This document shows, piece after piece, positions 14,576 to 23,647 of a stretch of DNA of 34,731 nt (position 1 is its first letter; each line of letters begins with the position of its first letter). The stretch is taken from the IMG/VR virus record IMGVR_UViG_3300038441_000486, positions 1-34,731 of that record; one strand, 5' to 3'. The translations under genes and the position numbers were made by a program. Source of the stretch: a virus. The notes below the pieces were generated by a model that was not told the origin of the DNA, ran no database searches, and was given only the letters and a program-made list of their open reading frames with translations.

Positions 14576-15105
14576 TTGATCTTATCCTTCTCGGGCAGTT
14601 CGCCCTCGCCGGTAGGGGCCGCGTCGGCTATCTGCTCGGCCTTGGCGTCAGCGGCTTCAGCGACCTTCTTGGCCCCGGCTGCGGCTGCGGCGGCCTCGCC
14701 ACCTGTAGCCATTTCGAACTCGTTGCCTAGCACCTTGCCCTTGATAATGCGGCTGCTGATAACCAAGCCAAGGGACAGCAGCACGACGATGATGCCAACG
14801 CTGTCCAGTTTGGAGTTCCACGTCAGGGAATCCACAATGGTCGTAAGTACGCGGGCGACGGCGTCGTTAACAGCGGAAGGCCGCTCCCGCAGCAACTCGG
14901 TTATCAGTCGGTCGGTCTGCTGGTTGAACTTGTCCGTCTGTATCCACTTCAGCAGGGTCAGCACCATGGCCCCGCCGATAGTAGCGATAAGCGCGATAAA
15001 GGCCAGGAGGTCTCGGTGGCCCCAAGGCGGAAGCTTCGCGTACCGTACGAGCATGTACAGCGCGATGACGGCTGCTAGGCCGCCTATAATCATCACAACG
15101 ATCAT
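14572..15105 (-). CDS. Putative holin, three membrane segments
   Basis: A 177-residue membrane protein. Hydrophobic helices are at about 2-20 (IVVMIIGGLAAVIALYMLV), 33-52 (LLAFIALIATIGGAMVLTLL) and 103-121 (VGIIVVLLSLGLVISSRII), followed by an Ala-rich charged cytoplasmic-type tail (EAAAAAAGAKKVAEAADAK). It sits immediately before the endolysin with overlapping stop and start, the usual place of a holin. It is longer than a typical class I holin, so a different membrane role is possible. The ATG follows GGAGGACGTCA. Confidence 0.6.
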   Translation of the reverse strand: MIVVMIIGGLAAVIALYMLVRYAKLPPWGHRDLLAFIALIATIGGAMVLTLLKWIQTDKFNQQTDRLITELLRERPSAVNDAVARVLTTIVDSLTWNSKLDSVGIIVVLLSLGLVISSRIIKGKVLGNEFEMATGGEAAAAAAGAKKVAEAADAKAEQIADAAPTGEGELPEKDKIK

Positions 15106-17348
15106 TGACGTCCTCCTGCTACAGTACGCGACGTTCCGGTAATGGCGGGCAGCGCGATAGCCCGGCTGATCTTCGCGGCGGTCTGCTTGCCGTAGCTGGC
15201 CTCCAGCATATCGATGAGCGTGTCAACCTGCTTCGGGTCTAGCGCCATCTTCACAATTTCTCCGGCCTCGTTATCGCGGACGCCGATGCTGCGCAGAACG
15301 TTCATCGCAGCTTGGCCCCAATTACCGGTCTTGATATGAACCGCTGCCTGTAGCATGTCGGCCGCAGCGGCGTCGTCGGCGCCCCTGACCGCCGTGGCGC
15401 TGCCGGTGTTCGGCGCTACCTGAGCGAGGTCCTTTAGCTGGCGCTCGCTAATAGCCATGGTTTTCTCAAGCGCCTCAGCGTTGATCGGGCCAAACGTCGC
15501 CACGTTGCGAACGTGCTGTTCCGGGCTAACCGCGATGCGGCGGGCGACGGACGGCGCGTTGGCGATGTTCTCGCCAGCGGCCTTCTGCACTTCTCGGCGC
15601 GCGCCCTGCATCATGCGCTGCTGATCGCTAGGCACGCCCGGAGCCGGGCTAGTACCATCCACCTTAGCGGCGCGATTTGCGAACTCGTCGGCCTTGTTTG
15701 TCGCCAGGAAGTCGCCGCCGACGTCAACGGCGTCCAGCGTCTTGGAAGTCTTGGCGTACTCTTCCATCGCCGTAGTATAACCGGGGGAGGCCGCTTTGGC
15801 TTCGTCTCTGATCTCGCGAGCAAAGCCCTTGAGCGCGCGGGCGGCGTCCTTATCACCTGCGTCGGCCAGCGCGTTGAACTTGCGGGCCAACCGGTCGGCG
15901 ATATCGACCGTCAAACCGCCGTCCTTGGTTATCTCGCCAATTATCTGGTCGCGCACCTTGGGCGGCATGCGCGGGTCGATCTTGCCGATCTCCTTGAGCA
16001 TGGCAGGCATGCGCTTCATCGCGTCCAGTGTGTCCTTGTCAGTGACTGTACGCATGGCCCGCGCGATGGCCCGCCTGCCGTCGGCGGTATCCAGAATCTC
16101 AACCATGCGCGGCGTGAACGGCACCGGGTCACCGCGAATCGGCAGCATGGCCGCTTCGATCTCAGCCGTGCGGGTTTCCCTAAGATCGTTTACGACGTCG
16201 TCCAATGGACGGTTCAGTTCGGCCTGTGTGGCAGTACGGGCGGGCGCGCCAACGGTTGAGCGATCAATCGCCTCGGCCATGTTCCGGTCAATGCGTTCCG
16301 GCATGCTCAGGCGGGCGGCGTCGTACGCCTGTGTCGCAGTCTCGCGTCCTGGCCCCGGCCTGCGCGCCATGGCTCCCACAAAGCCGCGACCGCTTTCGTC
16401 AATCGCGTTAGCCAGAACAGGGTCGTGGCCGGTGTCGCGGAATTCCTGCACGCGGGCGCGCATGGCGGCGGGGTCTTGCGGGATGCGCGCGGCCATAACG
16501 TCCACAGCGCCTTGCATGGTTGACTGCTCAGGGCTCTGGCCCATGATGCGTCGGCGCACCCAATCGCTGATGCCTAGCCGCTGGTCAACTCGGTTAGCCA
16601 AGCTGCCTGTCACGTTCGTCACGCCGGGCAGGATGCCGCCGATAAGGCCGCCTATTCCGGCCGCAGTACCAACGCCGTTCCAGCGGTCGTCTATGGGATT
16701 GCTAAGATAAGCGTTCACAGCACCTATGGGCGCGCCAGCCGCAGCCGTGCGCAGCGACGTCCCTAGCCAGTTAGCGCCCTGAAGAGCCTTTGTGCCGACA
16801 GCTAGCGGTATCGTGCTGACGACGCCGCCTGCTCGGCCAAGGTTGGTCGCCCAAGGATTCTCCTCGCTCAGCAGTTCACTGCGCTCCTCAAGGTTGCGCA
16901 TGTTCTGCCGGTACGTGCGGTCGGTGAACATAGCATCCACGCCAGCGGCCACTTCGTCAACGATTGGCGCAACAAAGTCCACCCCGTGATGCAGAGCCGC
17001 GGTCCATGGGCTGTCGGCCGCTTCCTCCTGCGCTACCGTGCGCTCGGGCTCCGCGTTCTCGCCCATGAACTTCAGGCTACGGTTCTGCGGGTCGGGCACG
17101 CCTGCCTTCTTGGCTAGCGCGCGGATTTGCGCTGTGGACGAACCGCGCGGCGCGCTGAACACGATGTTCTTGCCGCGAACCTGCGTCTGCCAGTTGTCCA
17201 TCGCCGGCTCGCTATCGGCCGGCTCAGCGTAGCTGGCAAACTCATTAACGACCGGCGCTGGCGCTGGCGGCGGGGGAGCCAGCTCCTCCTCTTCGGCGAC
17301 TGGCGCTGGCGCGCCGCGCGGCGCAAACTTCAGGAAGGGATTTGCCAT
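15102..17348 (-). CDS. Large DNA ejection (injection) protein
   Basis: A 748-residue virion protein by position and composition, the last of three consecutive ejection genes, like P22 gp7-gp20-gp16. It has a Pro/Ala/Glu-rich N-terminus (EEEELAPPPPAPAP), a Gly/Ala-rich amphipathic region with possible membrane-inserting stretches (GVGTAAGIGGLIGGILPG, about 225-245), and a long helical C-terminal half rich in Arg, Asp and Ala. No catalytic motif is seen. Such proteins leave the head with the DNA and form a conduit across the envelope. The start shares bases with the preceding stop (TAATG), with GGAGGAAAG upstream. Confidence 0.65.
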   Translation of the reverse strand: MANPFLKFAPRGAPAPVAEEEELAPPPPAPAPVVNEFASYAEPADSEPAMDNWQTQVRGKNIVFSAPRGSSTAQIRALAKKAGVPDPQNRSLKFMGENAEPERTVAQEEAADSPWTAALHHGVDFVAPIVDEVAAGVDAMFTDRTYRQNMRNLEERSELLSEENPWATNLGRAGGVVSTIPLAVGTKALQGANWLGTSLRTAAAGAPIGAVNAYLSNPIDDRWNGVGTAAGIGGLIGGILPGVTNVTGSLANRVDQRLGISDWVRRRIMGQSPEQSTMQGAVDVMAARIPQDPAAMRARVQEFRDTGHDPVLANAIDESGRGFVGAMARRPGPGRETATQAYDAARLSMPERIDRNMAEAIDRSTVGAPARTATQAELNRPLDDVVNDLRETRTAEIEAAMLPIRGDPVPFTPRMVEILDTADGRRAIARAMRTVTDKDTLDAMKRMPAMLKEIGKIDPRMPPKVRDQIIGEITKDGGLTVDIADRLARKFNALADAGDKDAARALKGFAREIRDEAKAASPGYTTAMEEYAKTSKTLDAVDVGGDFLATNKADEFANRAAKVDGTSPAPGVPSDQQRMMQGARREVQKAAGENIANAPSVARRIAVSPEQHVRNVATFGPINAEALEKTMAISERQLKDLAQVAPNTGSATAVRGADDAAAADMLQAAVHIKTGNWGQAAMNVLRSIGVRDNEAGEIVKMALDPKQVDTLIDMLEASYGKQTAAKISRAIALPAITGTSRTVAGGRQ

Positions 17349-19234
17349 TACTTTCCTCCTAGTACTCGCTTCGCAGCGCCATTGCCAAAGACAGCGTCAA
17401 ACTGCTGACGAGCAGCGGGCGACGGGTTCTTTCGCAGCAAGTCCTGCGCCTCGCGCGGGATGGCGACGTTGGAGCTAGCTGCTGACGCGCCTCCGCCTCC
17501 GCCCTTCTTGGTGCCGTTGCGGCGGTCAATGCGCCAAGCCCGATCGTAGCGCGCCCGTAGCTGCTTGGAATAATCCGCGATACGCTGGATATTCGCCTTA
17601 AGCTGCTGCGGTGACTGCCCCAAGTCCAGCGCATCAATGTTCTTCTGCAGCGTCTCCACTTCAAAGTTTGACACGTTGCCAAGCGCGCCACCTGTAGGCG
17701 ACATCTGGCGCATTTCGTCCAGGATGGTGAAACCGATCTGCGACTTCACCGCCTCCAGCTTCTTTTCGAAGTCGTAGGCATCGCCGCCGCGTAGGGACGG
17801 AATGTACGAGTTGACGCCGGTGGCTCGCTGGATGCCGGGATGCGACAGCAAGGCGCGGGCGGCCTCCTCCATGCGGATGGTCTTCTGCTTGATGCTTTCG
17901 AACGCTTGGTCCTGCTTCATCACCTTGTTCAGGTAGTTAGCGCCGCCGATAGGCTTGATCTCGCCCTTGACACGCTGCCAACGCACGCTCGGGCTAAGGC
18001 TCAGTTCCTCGACCTCTTCCCAAGTCAGCACGCTGCCGTCAGCGCCGCCCGCCGCTACCTTCTGCACGGGCGGAGTCTGGAAGTGCGTAACGACTCTTCC
18101 GGGGCCAGCCGCGCCGCCCTGTGGCGCTGGCGCGTTGCCTCCGACGACTCCACCGCCGCCGCCAATAACGCCCTTTAGATCATTTACGCGGTTCCGCCAC
18201 GCCTTAGCGTACCGCCCGTACTTCTTTGGGTCCTTCTGAACTAAGCGGTCGTGCCAGCCCTGCCGCAGCGCGAGATACTTGTTCGGATCACCGCCGCTGG
18301 CCTGCAAGAATTCCTTCGCGCGGGAGGGGTTGATGTAATACGTGTCGGCATGCACGGTCGCCAGCGGTCCGGGAAGATTGGCGGCCCCGCTCGGGTTCCA
18401 GTAGTCCTCCATATAAATCTGCTTAGCCTGCGCTTCCGTCAAGTCCTTAACATTCTGCGGCCAGCCGGGGCGCGGCCTGTACGATGCTTGGTTCACGCCG
18501 AAGTTGACAGGCGCACCATTGGCGTCGCTCGGCGCGTAGCCCCCCTCGTGCTGCCGCGTGAATTTCCAGGACGCTTCAACGTCCGACGGTGCTTGCATCG
18601 TATCCGGAACCGGGCCGGGCGCTGGCGCTGCGGTCGGCGCTGGCGTGGCTCCACCTTGCGGCTGACCGCCGTACGTGCGCGGCACGCTGATAACACTGCG
18701 GCCAGTCGCGTCGCTGCCCACCGACATGACCTGGTCAGCGTACGGGTTGCGGTAGACTTCGCGGCCACCCTTAACGATTGCGCTGCCGGGCGCGACCACC
18801 TGCATCTTCTCGTCGATATCATGCAGGATGGCGGGGTTGGCTATAATCATCTGCCGCCACTCGACGATCTCCTCGGGCTTCATGCCAAGGCCATCCACCA
18901 AGATGGGGGTCAGGGAATCGTACGCCGCGCCAAGCTTCTCCGGCGTCGAGTCCGGGGCCATGGCGGCGGGGCCGAGCAGACCGGTAACAGTCTTCAGAGC
19001 ATCCATCGCCTTGGCGCGCTGCGCTTCCTGCGCTGCTGTGGCGTCGGCCTGCACCTGACGGCGCATATTCCAGCCGATTACGGGGTCGACCTTGGTTACG
19101 CCTTCGATCGTGCCAGCCGGGTCCCGATCAAAGTTGACCATCGCCTGCGACAACTTCTTTTCTTTGCGTCGCTGGCGCCACGTATCGCCAAGAGCGATAG
19201 CGTTTTGTGCGAACGCCTCAAATCCATTAGGCAT
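17348..19234 (-). CDS. Ejection protein with internal GH108 lysozyme domain
   Basis: A 628-residue virion protein. Residues 1-195 are helical, followed by a Pro/Ala linker (about 195-215). A GH108-type muramidase domain spans about 222-353: FTRQHEGGYAPSD with catalytic E230 in the EGGY motif, GVNQASY, LTEAQAKQIYMEDYWNP, the Ala-Asp segment before YYINPSRAKEFLQ, and the closing RNRVNDL helix. A Gly/Pro linker and a helical C-terminal region follow. The arrangement suggests a virion-carried lysozyme that opens the cell wall during DNA entry, distinct from the GH19 endolysin used at exit. Its start overlaps the upstream gene by eight bases. Confidence 0.82.
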   Translation of the reverse strand: MPNGFEAFAQNAIALGDTWRQRRKEKKLSQAMVNFDRDPAGTIEGVTKVDPVIGWNMRRQVQADATAAQEAQRAKAMDALKTVTGLLGPAAMAPDSTPEKLGAAYDSLTPILVDGLGMKPEEIVEWRQMIIANPAILHDIDEKMQVVAPGSAIVKGGREVYRNPYADQVMSVGSDATGRSVISVPRTYGGQPQGGATPAPTAAPAPGPVPDTMQAPSDVEASWKFTRQHEGGYAPSDANGAPVNFGVNQASYRPRPGWPQNVKDLTEAQAKQIYMEDYWNPSGAANLPGPLATVHADTYYINPSRAKEFLQASGGDPNKYLALRQGWHDRLVQKDPKKYGRYAKAWRNRVNDLKGVIGGGGGVVGGNAPAPQGGAAGPGRVVTHFQTPPVQKVAAGGADGSVLTWEEVEELSLSPSVRWQRVKGEIKPIGGANYLNKVMKQDQAFESIKQKTIRMEEAARALLSHPGIQRATGVNSYIPSLRGGDAYDFEKKLEAVKSQIGFTILDEMRQMSPTGGALGNVSNFEVETLQKNIDALDLGQSPQQLKANIQRIADYSKQLRARYDRAWRIDRRNGTKKGGGGGASAASSNVAIPREAQDLLRKNPSPAARQQFDAVFGNGAAKRVLGGK

Positions 19235-19973
19235 TGAGGAGCTCCTTGTAATCTACTGACATGAAATTGCCGACCTTCGGGCCAAGCGCACGCGGCACCT
19301 TCTTGGCGATCTCCTGCGCCATGACACCAATGCGCTTCACGGCGGTGGAAGGTTCGCCCTTGTACCGATAGGCGTGCAAGCCGATAGTCTTGCCGTCTAC
19401 CTTTATGGAGCCGATGCGTTCCTTGTCCTTCTTTAGCCGCTCGTCGCTAGGAATAAGCCCGGCGACGCCAAGACCAAAGTTCAGGAAGTTGCCGACGCCG
19501 CTGGCTTTGCCCTCGGCCTTCTGCGCGCGTAGCTGACCGATCTGCTCGGACGAATTGTTGCTCGCGCCCATCAGGTTGCCCATGACGCCAGCGCCGATAC
19601 CGGCCGACTGTAGCAGGCGATCCATGTAGTTCTCGCGATACTTCATGGCGTTGTCCTGGCCCCACTGCGTGAGAGCCTTCAGGGTGGAGCCGCTGTTAAG
19701 CAGGCCCTTCGCCGCCATGTTCTGATTGATGGCTTCCATGCCCTGCTTCGTGGTGAACTCGTAGTCACCCGATTGCAGATACTTCTGGAAAGCATCCTCC
19801 TGGCCCGCGCCAGTCAGGAAGCTGTTGTAGCTATTGAACGCATCGCCGCCACCAGTGACCCAAGGCGTCGCCATCGCCTTGTTTTCTTTGTAGACATCCT
19901 TGGCGAAGTCAAGCGCCTTATCCATCTGCTTGCTCGAGCCGCCGCCAAACAGGTTATTAATGATACCGCCCAT
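19227..19973 (-). CDS. gp7-like ejection protein with S74-type C-terminal domain
   Basis: A 248-residue protein. The N-terminus is Gly-rich (GGIINNLFGGGSS), the middle helical and Asn/Gln/Ala-rich (GMEAINQNMAAKGLLNSG), like P22 gp7-type injection proteins. The last 70 residues resemble the peptidase S74/intramolecular chaperone fold: SDERLKKDKERIGSI, IGLHAYRYKG, RIGVMAQEIAKKVP, FMSVDYKELL. This domain is best known at the end of tail spikes, where it assists trimer folding and is often cleaved off; in ejection proteins its role is unclear. The ATG overlaps the preceding stop, with AAGGAGG upstream. Confidence 0.75.
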   Translation of the reverse strand: MGGIINNLFGGGSSKQMDKALDFAKDVYKENKAMATPWVTGGGDAFNSYNSFLTGAGQEDAFQKYLQSGDYEFTTKQGMEAINQNMAAKGLLNSGSTLKALTQWGQDNAMKYRENYMDRLLQSAGIGAGVMGNLMGASNNSSEQIGQLRAQKAEGKASGVGNFLNFGLGVAGLIPSDERLKKDKERIGSIKVDGKTIGLHAYRYKGEPSTAVKRIGVMAQEIAKKVPRALGPKVGNFMSVDYKELLNA

Positions 19974-20383
19974 CACTGGCCTCCTTCAAAGACAAAATGT
20001 TCTTGCTGCGTGTCGGAACCTAGGGACCGGAACCCGACTATCCTACATAACAAGCGGCACGCGCGCAACTGCAAGGGTATCGCCGCCACAATCTTAGACG
20101 CATCATAACGCTGCCGCAGGTCGTCCATGCACCACTTGATGGCTTTGCGGGCTATGCTGCCGCGCCCGTGCTTAAGGAACCCGACATGGATTTGGTAGAC
20201 GCCGGGGCGCAGCCCGACGAATATCACAATGCCGTGGCCGTCCTCACAAGCATATATCACGTTGTTCGGATTGCTCAGCAATTCCGCGGAGGACACGTAA
20301 TGATCCCCCTGCTCGATCGTGGGCCGCACGTCCGGGTGATTGGCTATGGCGTCAACCAGCTTATATGATCTTGTCTTGAACAT
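19973..20383 (-). CDS. GNAT-fold protein, P22 gp14/DUF2824-like
   Basis: A 136-residue protein resembling the N-acetyltransferase-like DUF2824 group found in P22-type phages. Visible elements are a central strand pair (NVIYACEDGHGIVIFVG), IHVGFLKHGRGSIARKAIKW, which resembles the acetyl-CoA pyrophosphate loop and helix, and LRACRLLCRIVGFRSLGSD at the end. It lies between the tail-fibre-like gene and the gp7-like gene, where P22 has gene 14. Enzyme activity is not proven; in P22 the gene product is linked to assembly or injection. The TGATG overlap with GGAGGG upstream supports the start at 20383. Confidence 0.65.
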   Translation of the reverse strand: MFKTRSYKLVDAIANHPDVRPTIEQGDHYVSSAELLSNPNNVIYACEDGHGIVIFVGLRPGVYQIHVGFLKHGRGSIARKAIKWCMDDLRQRYDASKIVAAIPLQLRACRLLCRIVGFRSLGSDTQQEHFVFEGGQ

Positions 20384-21291
20384 CAATTGCCCTCCGGACT
20401 ATTGATGCGGTACTTGCAGTTGATCTTATTCGCGAGTGTGTCGTTTGGCACGCGAATGTAAATCTTGTTCGTCGTCACGCGCAGATTGGTGTTGGCAGTT
20501 CTCGCGGACTTAGCGTCTATGCTATTAGCGCGGGACGAAATGCGATCATTGGAACCCGACTTCCCAAGATGAATAATCATCCTTATCTCATGCGCGCCGG
20601 ACTCAACTTGATTGACCGTGCCGCCGCTTATCGCGGTGCCAGCGCCGCCAATCGTATCGTAGCTGTACAGAACCCAATTGTTATCGTTCTGTATGACTGA
20701 CATATAACAATTGTTCACGTCAGGTGATATGGCGATCGCCATGTATTCAGTCGCGTCCCTGTCGCACTGCAAGACCATTTCTATCTTATCGGTGCCGGTA
20801 AGCGTTATGGATTCTGACGAAGCAAACCAATTACCGCTGTTCCACAGAGCAGAAGTAGTCGTGAAAGTCAGGTTTACCCAATCGCTGCCGCCGGAAGGAT
20901 CCTCCCAAGCCGGGTCCGCGCCAGCGTCATGCGTCGTGAGCACTTGCCCATCATCGCCGGGCGGCAGGCGTTCCCATTCGGTCGCACCGCGGAACAGAAT
21001 ATCGCCGTGGTCCGTGCCGACCATAAAGTCCAGCACTTCGGTCAATGTAAGCTGCTCAACGGGGCCAACGCCGCTGTCGTCACGGGCTATGATGCGAAAT
21101 TGGTCCACGCTCTGTAGCCCGGCATCTACTGCATCGTCGGTCGTAGCCTTCTCCTCCAGCAATTGCTGAAGCAACTGGATAAAGTACGGTGTCGGCGTGC
21201 CCGGCGTCTGTCCGTGCAGGCCGCCCGGCATGCCTTCCGCGTGGATAAGTGGCACGTCATGCTGAAGAGGGTTTAGTTTAGTCGTTGCCAA
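20383..21291 (-). CDS. Tail-fibre-like protein with TTG start
   Basis: A 302-residue structural protein. The start is set at TTG 21291 because GAGGAGGG lies five bases upstream; there is no ATG in frame near it. Residues about 80-130 contain the fibre-type motif VLDFMVGTDHGDILFRGA followed by TEWERLPPGDDGQVLTTHDA and DPAWEDPSGGSDW, seen in many phage tail fibres and adhesins. The C-terminal 170 residues are Ser/Thr/Asn-rich beta sequence and could be a carbohydrate-binding head. The gene overlaps the previous one by 14 bases. It occupies the place of the needle or spike gene in P22-like order. Confidence 0.7.
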   Translation of the reverse strand: MATTKLNPLQHDVPLIHAEGMPGGLHGQTPGTPTPYFIQLLQQLLEEKATTDDAVDAGLQSVDQFRIIARDDSGVGPVEQLTLTEVLDFMVGTDHGDILFRGATEWERLPPGDDGQVLTTHDAGADPAWEDPSGGSDWVNLTFTTTSALWNSGNWFASSESITLTGTDKIEMVLQCDRDATEYMAIAISPDVNNCYMSVIQNDNNWVLYSYDTIGGAGTAISGGTVNQVESGAHEIRMIIHLGKSGSNDRISSRANSIDAKSARTANTNLRVTTNKIYIRVPNDTLANKINCKYRINSPEGN

Positions 21292-22537
21292 CTTTACCCT
21301 CCTCTTCGCCAAGGTCCACGTCCAGCGCGTTGATGCGGCGGGTGTATCCAGTATCAATGATCTCGAATATCATACCGGGCTCGGTTATTTGGCCGAGGCC
21401 AACCCACGAAATGTCGTACACTTCGTCAATCTGGTCCATGACTAATTCGCCATGGTTAGTCCAGCTTAGGCCCTCGTCCACACTAGTCCGCAGGGTGATG
21501 CCCACGCCCGCGCTAGCTGGCGCGCCCTGAGCCACTGTAAGAGTCGCTCTGTAGCATCCTAGCGCGTTGCGCAGCCGCAACGGCAGCATGCCGCGAACGA
21601 CAGTGCGGATATTCGTGCGAGCCTCGATGCCACCACCGGAATCGTCGTCGCTACGGGCTTCTGGATCGATGTTCCACATAAGGCCCGCCGACAAATCCCC
21701 GCCAACATTTTCCTGTTCCCAGGCGAAGCCATCTATGGCGCGCCAGCCTTGGATAAACGGGCTCTTCCACGAACACCATTGCCGCGTGAGGCAGTCGAAC
21801 ACGATTGTCTTGCCGTTGCCTAAGTTCAGCACGTAGAAGTCGTGATCGTCCTGCGGGAAGTGCCATGCGCGGGCGCGCCGGTCATCCGCGCCAAACTTGA
21901 TAAGCAGACGCACAAGCGCCTGACTTAACTGCGCCTCCCCGAATGCACCGCCAGCCATAACACGGGCGCGCACCTGTGACGCCTGTGCTTCCTCGGCGGG
22001 GTAGCTGATCAGCGTGCGAACTCGCAGTTGGGACGCGCGCAGTTGCGCCGCCTCTTCGCCCAACAGCGTGCGGGCGCGGGCCTGCGTCAGTCGTATGTTT
22101 GCCGCCGTAAAGATGGTCCAGGTGCGAGTCTCGCCCGCCACCCACGCGGCCATCCCGCTTACCGACCATTTTTCGTGGTACGTTACGTCGTCGTCCGACC
22201 ACTCAATGAATATGTTACGCGGGTCTTCGCGCGCGCTGTCCGTGCGAACTGTGTAGACAACTTCCTGGATATCCTTTTCGTTGCCAGCGCCGAAGTCGTA
22301 CTTCCACCAATGCCCGCCGGAAGGCGGCGCGTTTCCGCCGGTGGTCCACATGGTCGCGCCGTTGTTATCTACGGCATTAGCGGCGGCGATGAACGCGGCG
22401 GAGGCGCTGGCCGTCCCCGAGCCGGTTAGGTCCGGCCCGGCTGGCGTTCCTCGCAGCTCAATTTCCATTGCGCCCATGTAGTCACCAGAAATAGTGGTGT
22501 CATTGGAACGCAATCTCCAGTAACGGTGGGCTACCAT
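21278..22537 (-). CDS. Chimeric tail protein: discoidin-like domain, 18-residue repeats, C-terminal half of gp10-like tail hub
   Basis: A 419-residue mosaic. Residues 1-145 look like an F5/8 type C (discoidin) carbohydrate-binding domain: HRYWRLRSNDT, MGAMEIELRG, GGHWWKYDFGAG, IFIEWSDDDVTYHEKW. Residues 152-213 are three full and one partial copy of an 18-residue Q-x-R-x-R repeat. Residues about 216-419 match the C-terminal half of the P22 gp10-type packaged-DNA stabilisation protein: RARAWHFPQDDHDFYVLNL, TIVFDCLTRQWCSW, GWRAIDGFAW, LRTSVDEGLSWTNHGE and a strand-rich end. The N-terminal half of that protein is encoded 2.2 kb upstream. A hub protein in two chains with adhesin domains is inferred. 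Confidence 0.72.
   Translation of the reverse strand: MVAHRYWRLRSNDTTISGDYMGAMEIELRGTPAGPDLTGSGTASASAAFIAAANAVDNNGATMWTTGGNAPPSGGHWWKYDFGAGNEKDIQEVVYTVRTDSAREDPRNIFIEWSDDDVTYHEKWSVSGMAAWVAGETRTWTIFTAANIRLTQARARTLLGEEAAQLRASQLRVRTLISYPAEEAQASQVRARVMAGGAFGEAQLSQALVRLLIKFGADDRRARAWHFPQDDHDFYVLNLGNGKTIVFDCLTRQWCSWKSPFIQGWRAIDGFAWEQENVGGDLSAGLMWNIDPEARSDDDSGGGIEARTNIRTVVRGMLPLRLRNALGCYRATLTVAQGAPASAGVGITLRTSVDEGLSWTNHGELVMDQIDEVYDISWVGLGQITEPGMIFEIIDTGYTRRINALDVDLGEEEGKVGND
21899..22084 (-). repeat. In-frame 18-residue (54-base) protein repeats
   Basis: Residues 152-169, 170-187 and 188-205 of the chimeric tail protein are aligned repeats beginning QARAR, QLRVR and QVRAR and ending in RAS, QAS and QLS; a fourth partial copy starts QALVR. 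DNA identity between copies is low, so these are old protein-level repeats. They lie exactly between the discoidin-like domain and the hub segment, as a spacer. Confidence 0.7.
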
Positions 22538-22540
22538 GAG

Positions 22541-23647
22541 TTATACCGTCCTATCAATCTCGAATAGCATGTCGTCAACTTCGCTAGGCGTCCATGCTGC
22601 CAACGTATCCGGCGAGATGTACGACTTGTCCCACCAATATGTGGAAGCGATAGTAATCGGCCTGTCATCGCCGGGGTCCCAATCGACGCCGTTAGGCGAC
22701 ACGCGCATCAGCACTTGGCAATCACCGCCGTCCGTCTTAACTAGGCGGCCAATGGGCATGACGGCTCGCACACTGATAACGTCCGGCGGCAGGTTGGTCA
22801 TGGTGAACACGGTTGGCGCGGGCAGAGTATTATCCGCGCTGATGTAATCGCTGTCTACCGGGCCGCTGTCGCCCTCGTCCACCAGATCGAAGCCGGTGCT
22901 GCCGGTGGACGGCGTCCAGCCAAGCGAATCGTCGCCATCCGGTATGATATCGTGCACGGCGACCGCTCCTTGGAAGTCGTTGATGTACGAGCCAGTGCCG
23001 TCCCAGAATACCACGTCCTTGTAATATACTTCGCGCCCGTTGACCTGCGTGCTCTCCGCAGCCTGCCCGATAGTACCGTTCGCTATGTCAGTCGCTCCCA
23101 AAGCCAGCCCGGAAAGGTTGACTTTCAAGATACCGTTGACCTTGATCTGTATCGTACCCGCGCTAGCGTGCCGCACGATCTTTGTCTCAACGTGGTTGTA
23201 GGCGTTGGCAATCACGGAATTTGGGTCGCTCGTGTAAAGCAGCGTTCCAGCAGCGTTGTAGACCAAGAACTGCCCGGAAGCTCCGACTTCCATGTAAGCG
23301 ACATAAGTGTTCGCCAGCGTCCTGAACGCCCAATGAGCGTTGCCCTTATTTGTGTCGCCGATCGGAAATTGGTTCAGCCACAGGCGGAAGGCTACGCCAG
23401 CGGTGGAAACGGCGGCCGGAAACGTCAAACGAGAAAATATGAGACTCCACGACCCAGTCGAGCTGCTCTGGTTAAACCTGAGAACACGACCGTTGGCGCC
23501 AATCGTGGGATCGGGGTCATTTACGATGGTTGTGAAATTGCCCGCGAATGCTCCTTCGTGCGCGGCCCAGATGCCGTTCAGCATATAGTCGCGGTTTGAA
23601 CCGTAAAGCCCTTTCTGCCCCGAGGGGAAATCTGCCCATATAAGCAT
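22541..23647 (-). CDS. Adhesin-like tail protein, paralogue 2
   Basis: A 368-residue protein, tandem paralogue of the gene just upstream. Both begin with the same 16 residues (MLIWADFPSGQKGLYG) and share a closely similar end of about 140 residues, from GTGSYINDFQG to TPSEVDDMLFEIDRTV. The middle, about 15-225, is diverged but of the same plan: a beta-rich LamG/concanavalin-like region with FRLWLNQFPIG, AYMEVGASGQFLVYN and NHVETKIVRHASAGTIQIKV. This pattern suits a surface-exposed binding module held between fixed attachment ends. Receptor recognition is inferred. The ribosome binding site AAGGAACGAAG is part of a repeat shared with paralogue 1. Confidence 0.72.
   Translation of the reverse strand: MLIWADFPSGQKGLYGSNRDYMLNGIWAAHEGAFAGNFTTIVNDPDPTIGANGRVLRFNQSSSTGSWSLIFSRLTFPAAVSTAGVAFRLWLNQFPIGDTNKGNAHWAFRTLANTYVAYMEVGASGQFLVYNAAGTLLYTSDPNSVIANAYNHVETKIVRHASAGTIQIKVNGILKVNLSGLALGATDIANGTIGQAAESTQVNGREVYYKDVVFWDGTGSYINDFQGAVAVHDIIPDGDDSLGWTPSTGSTGFDLVDEGDSGPVDSDYISADNTLPAPTVFTMTNLPPDVISVRAVMPIGRLVKTDGGDCQVLMRVSPNGVDWDPGDDRPITIASTYWWDKSYISPDTLAAWTPSEVDDMLFEIDRTV

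Noticed and set aside
15513-16710. Plus-strand frames of 248 and 304 codons opposite the large ejection gene
   Set aside because: Composition (Arg/Ser/Ala) and mutual overlap mark them as shadows; the minus frame is collinear and coupled with its neighbours.
18251-19237. A 328-codon plus-strand frame opposite the GH108 ejection gene
   Set aside because: Antisense shadow with Arg/His/Leu-rich low-information sequence; the minus strand encodes recognised motifs.
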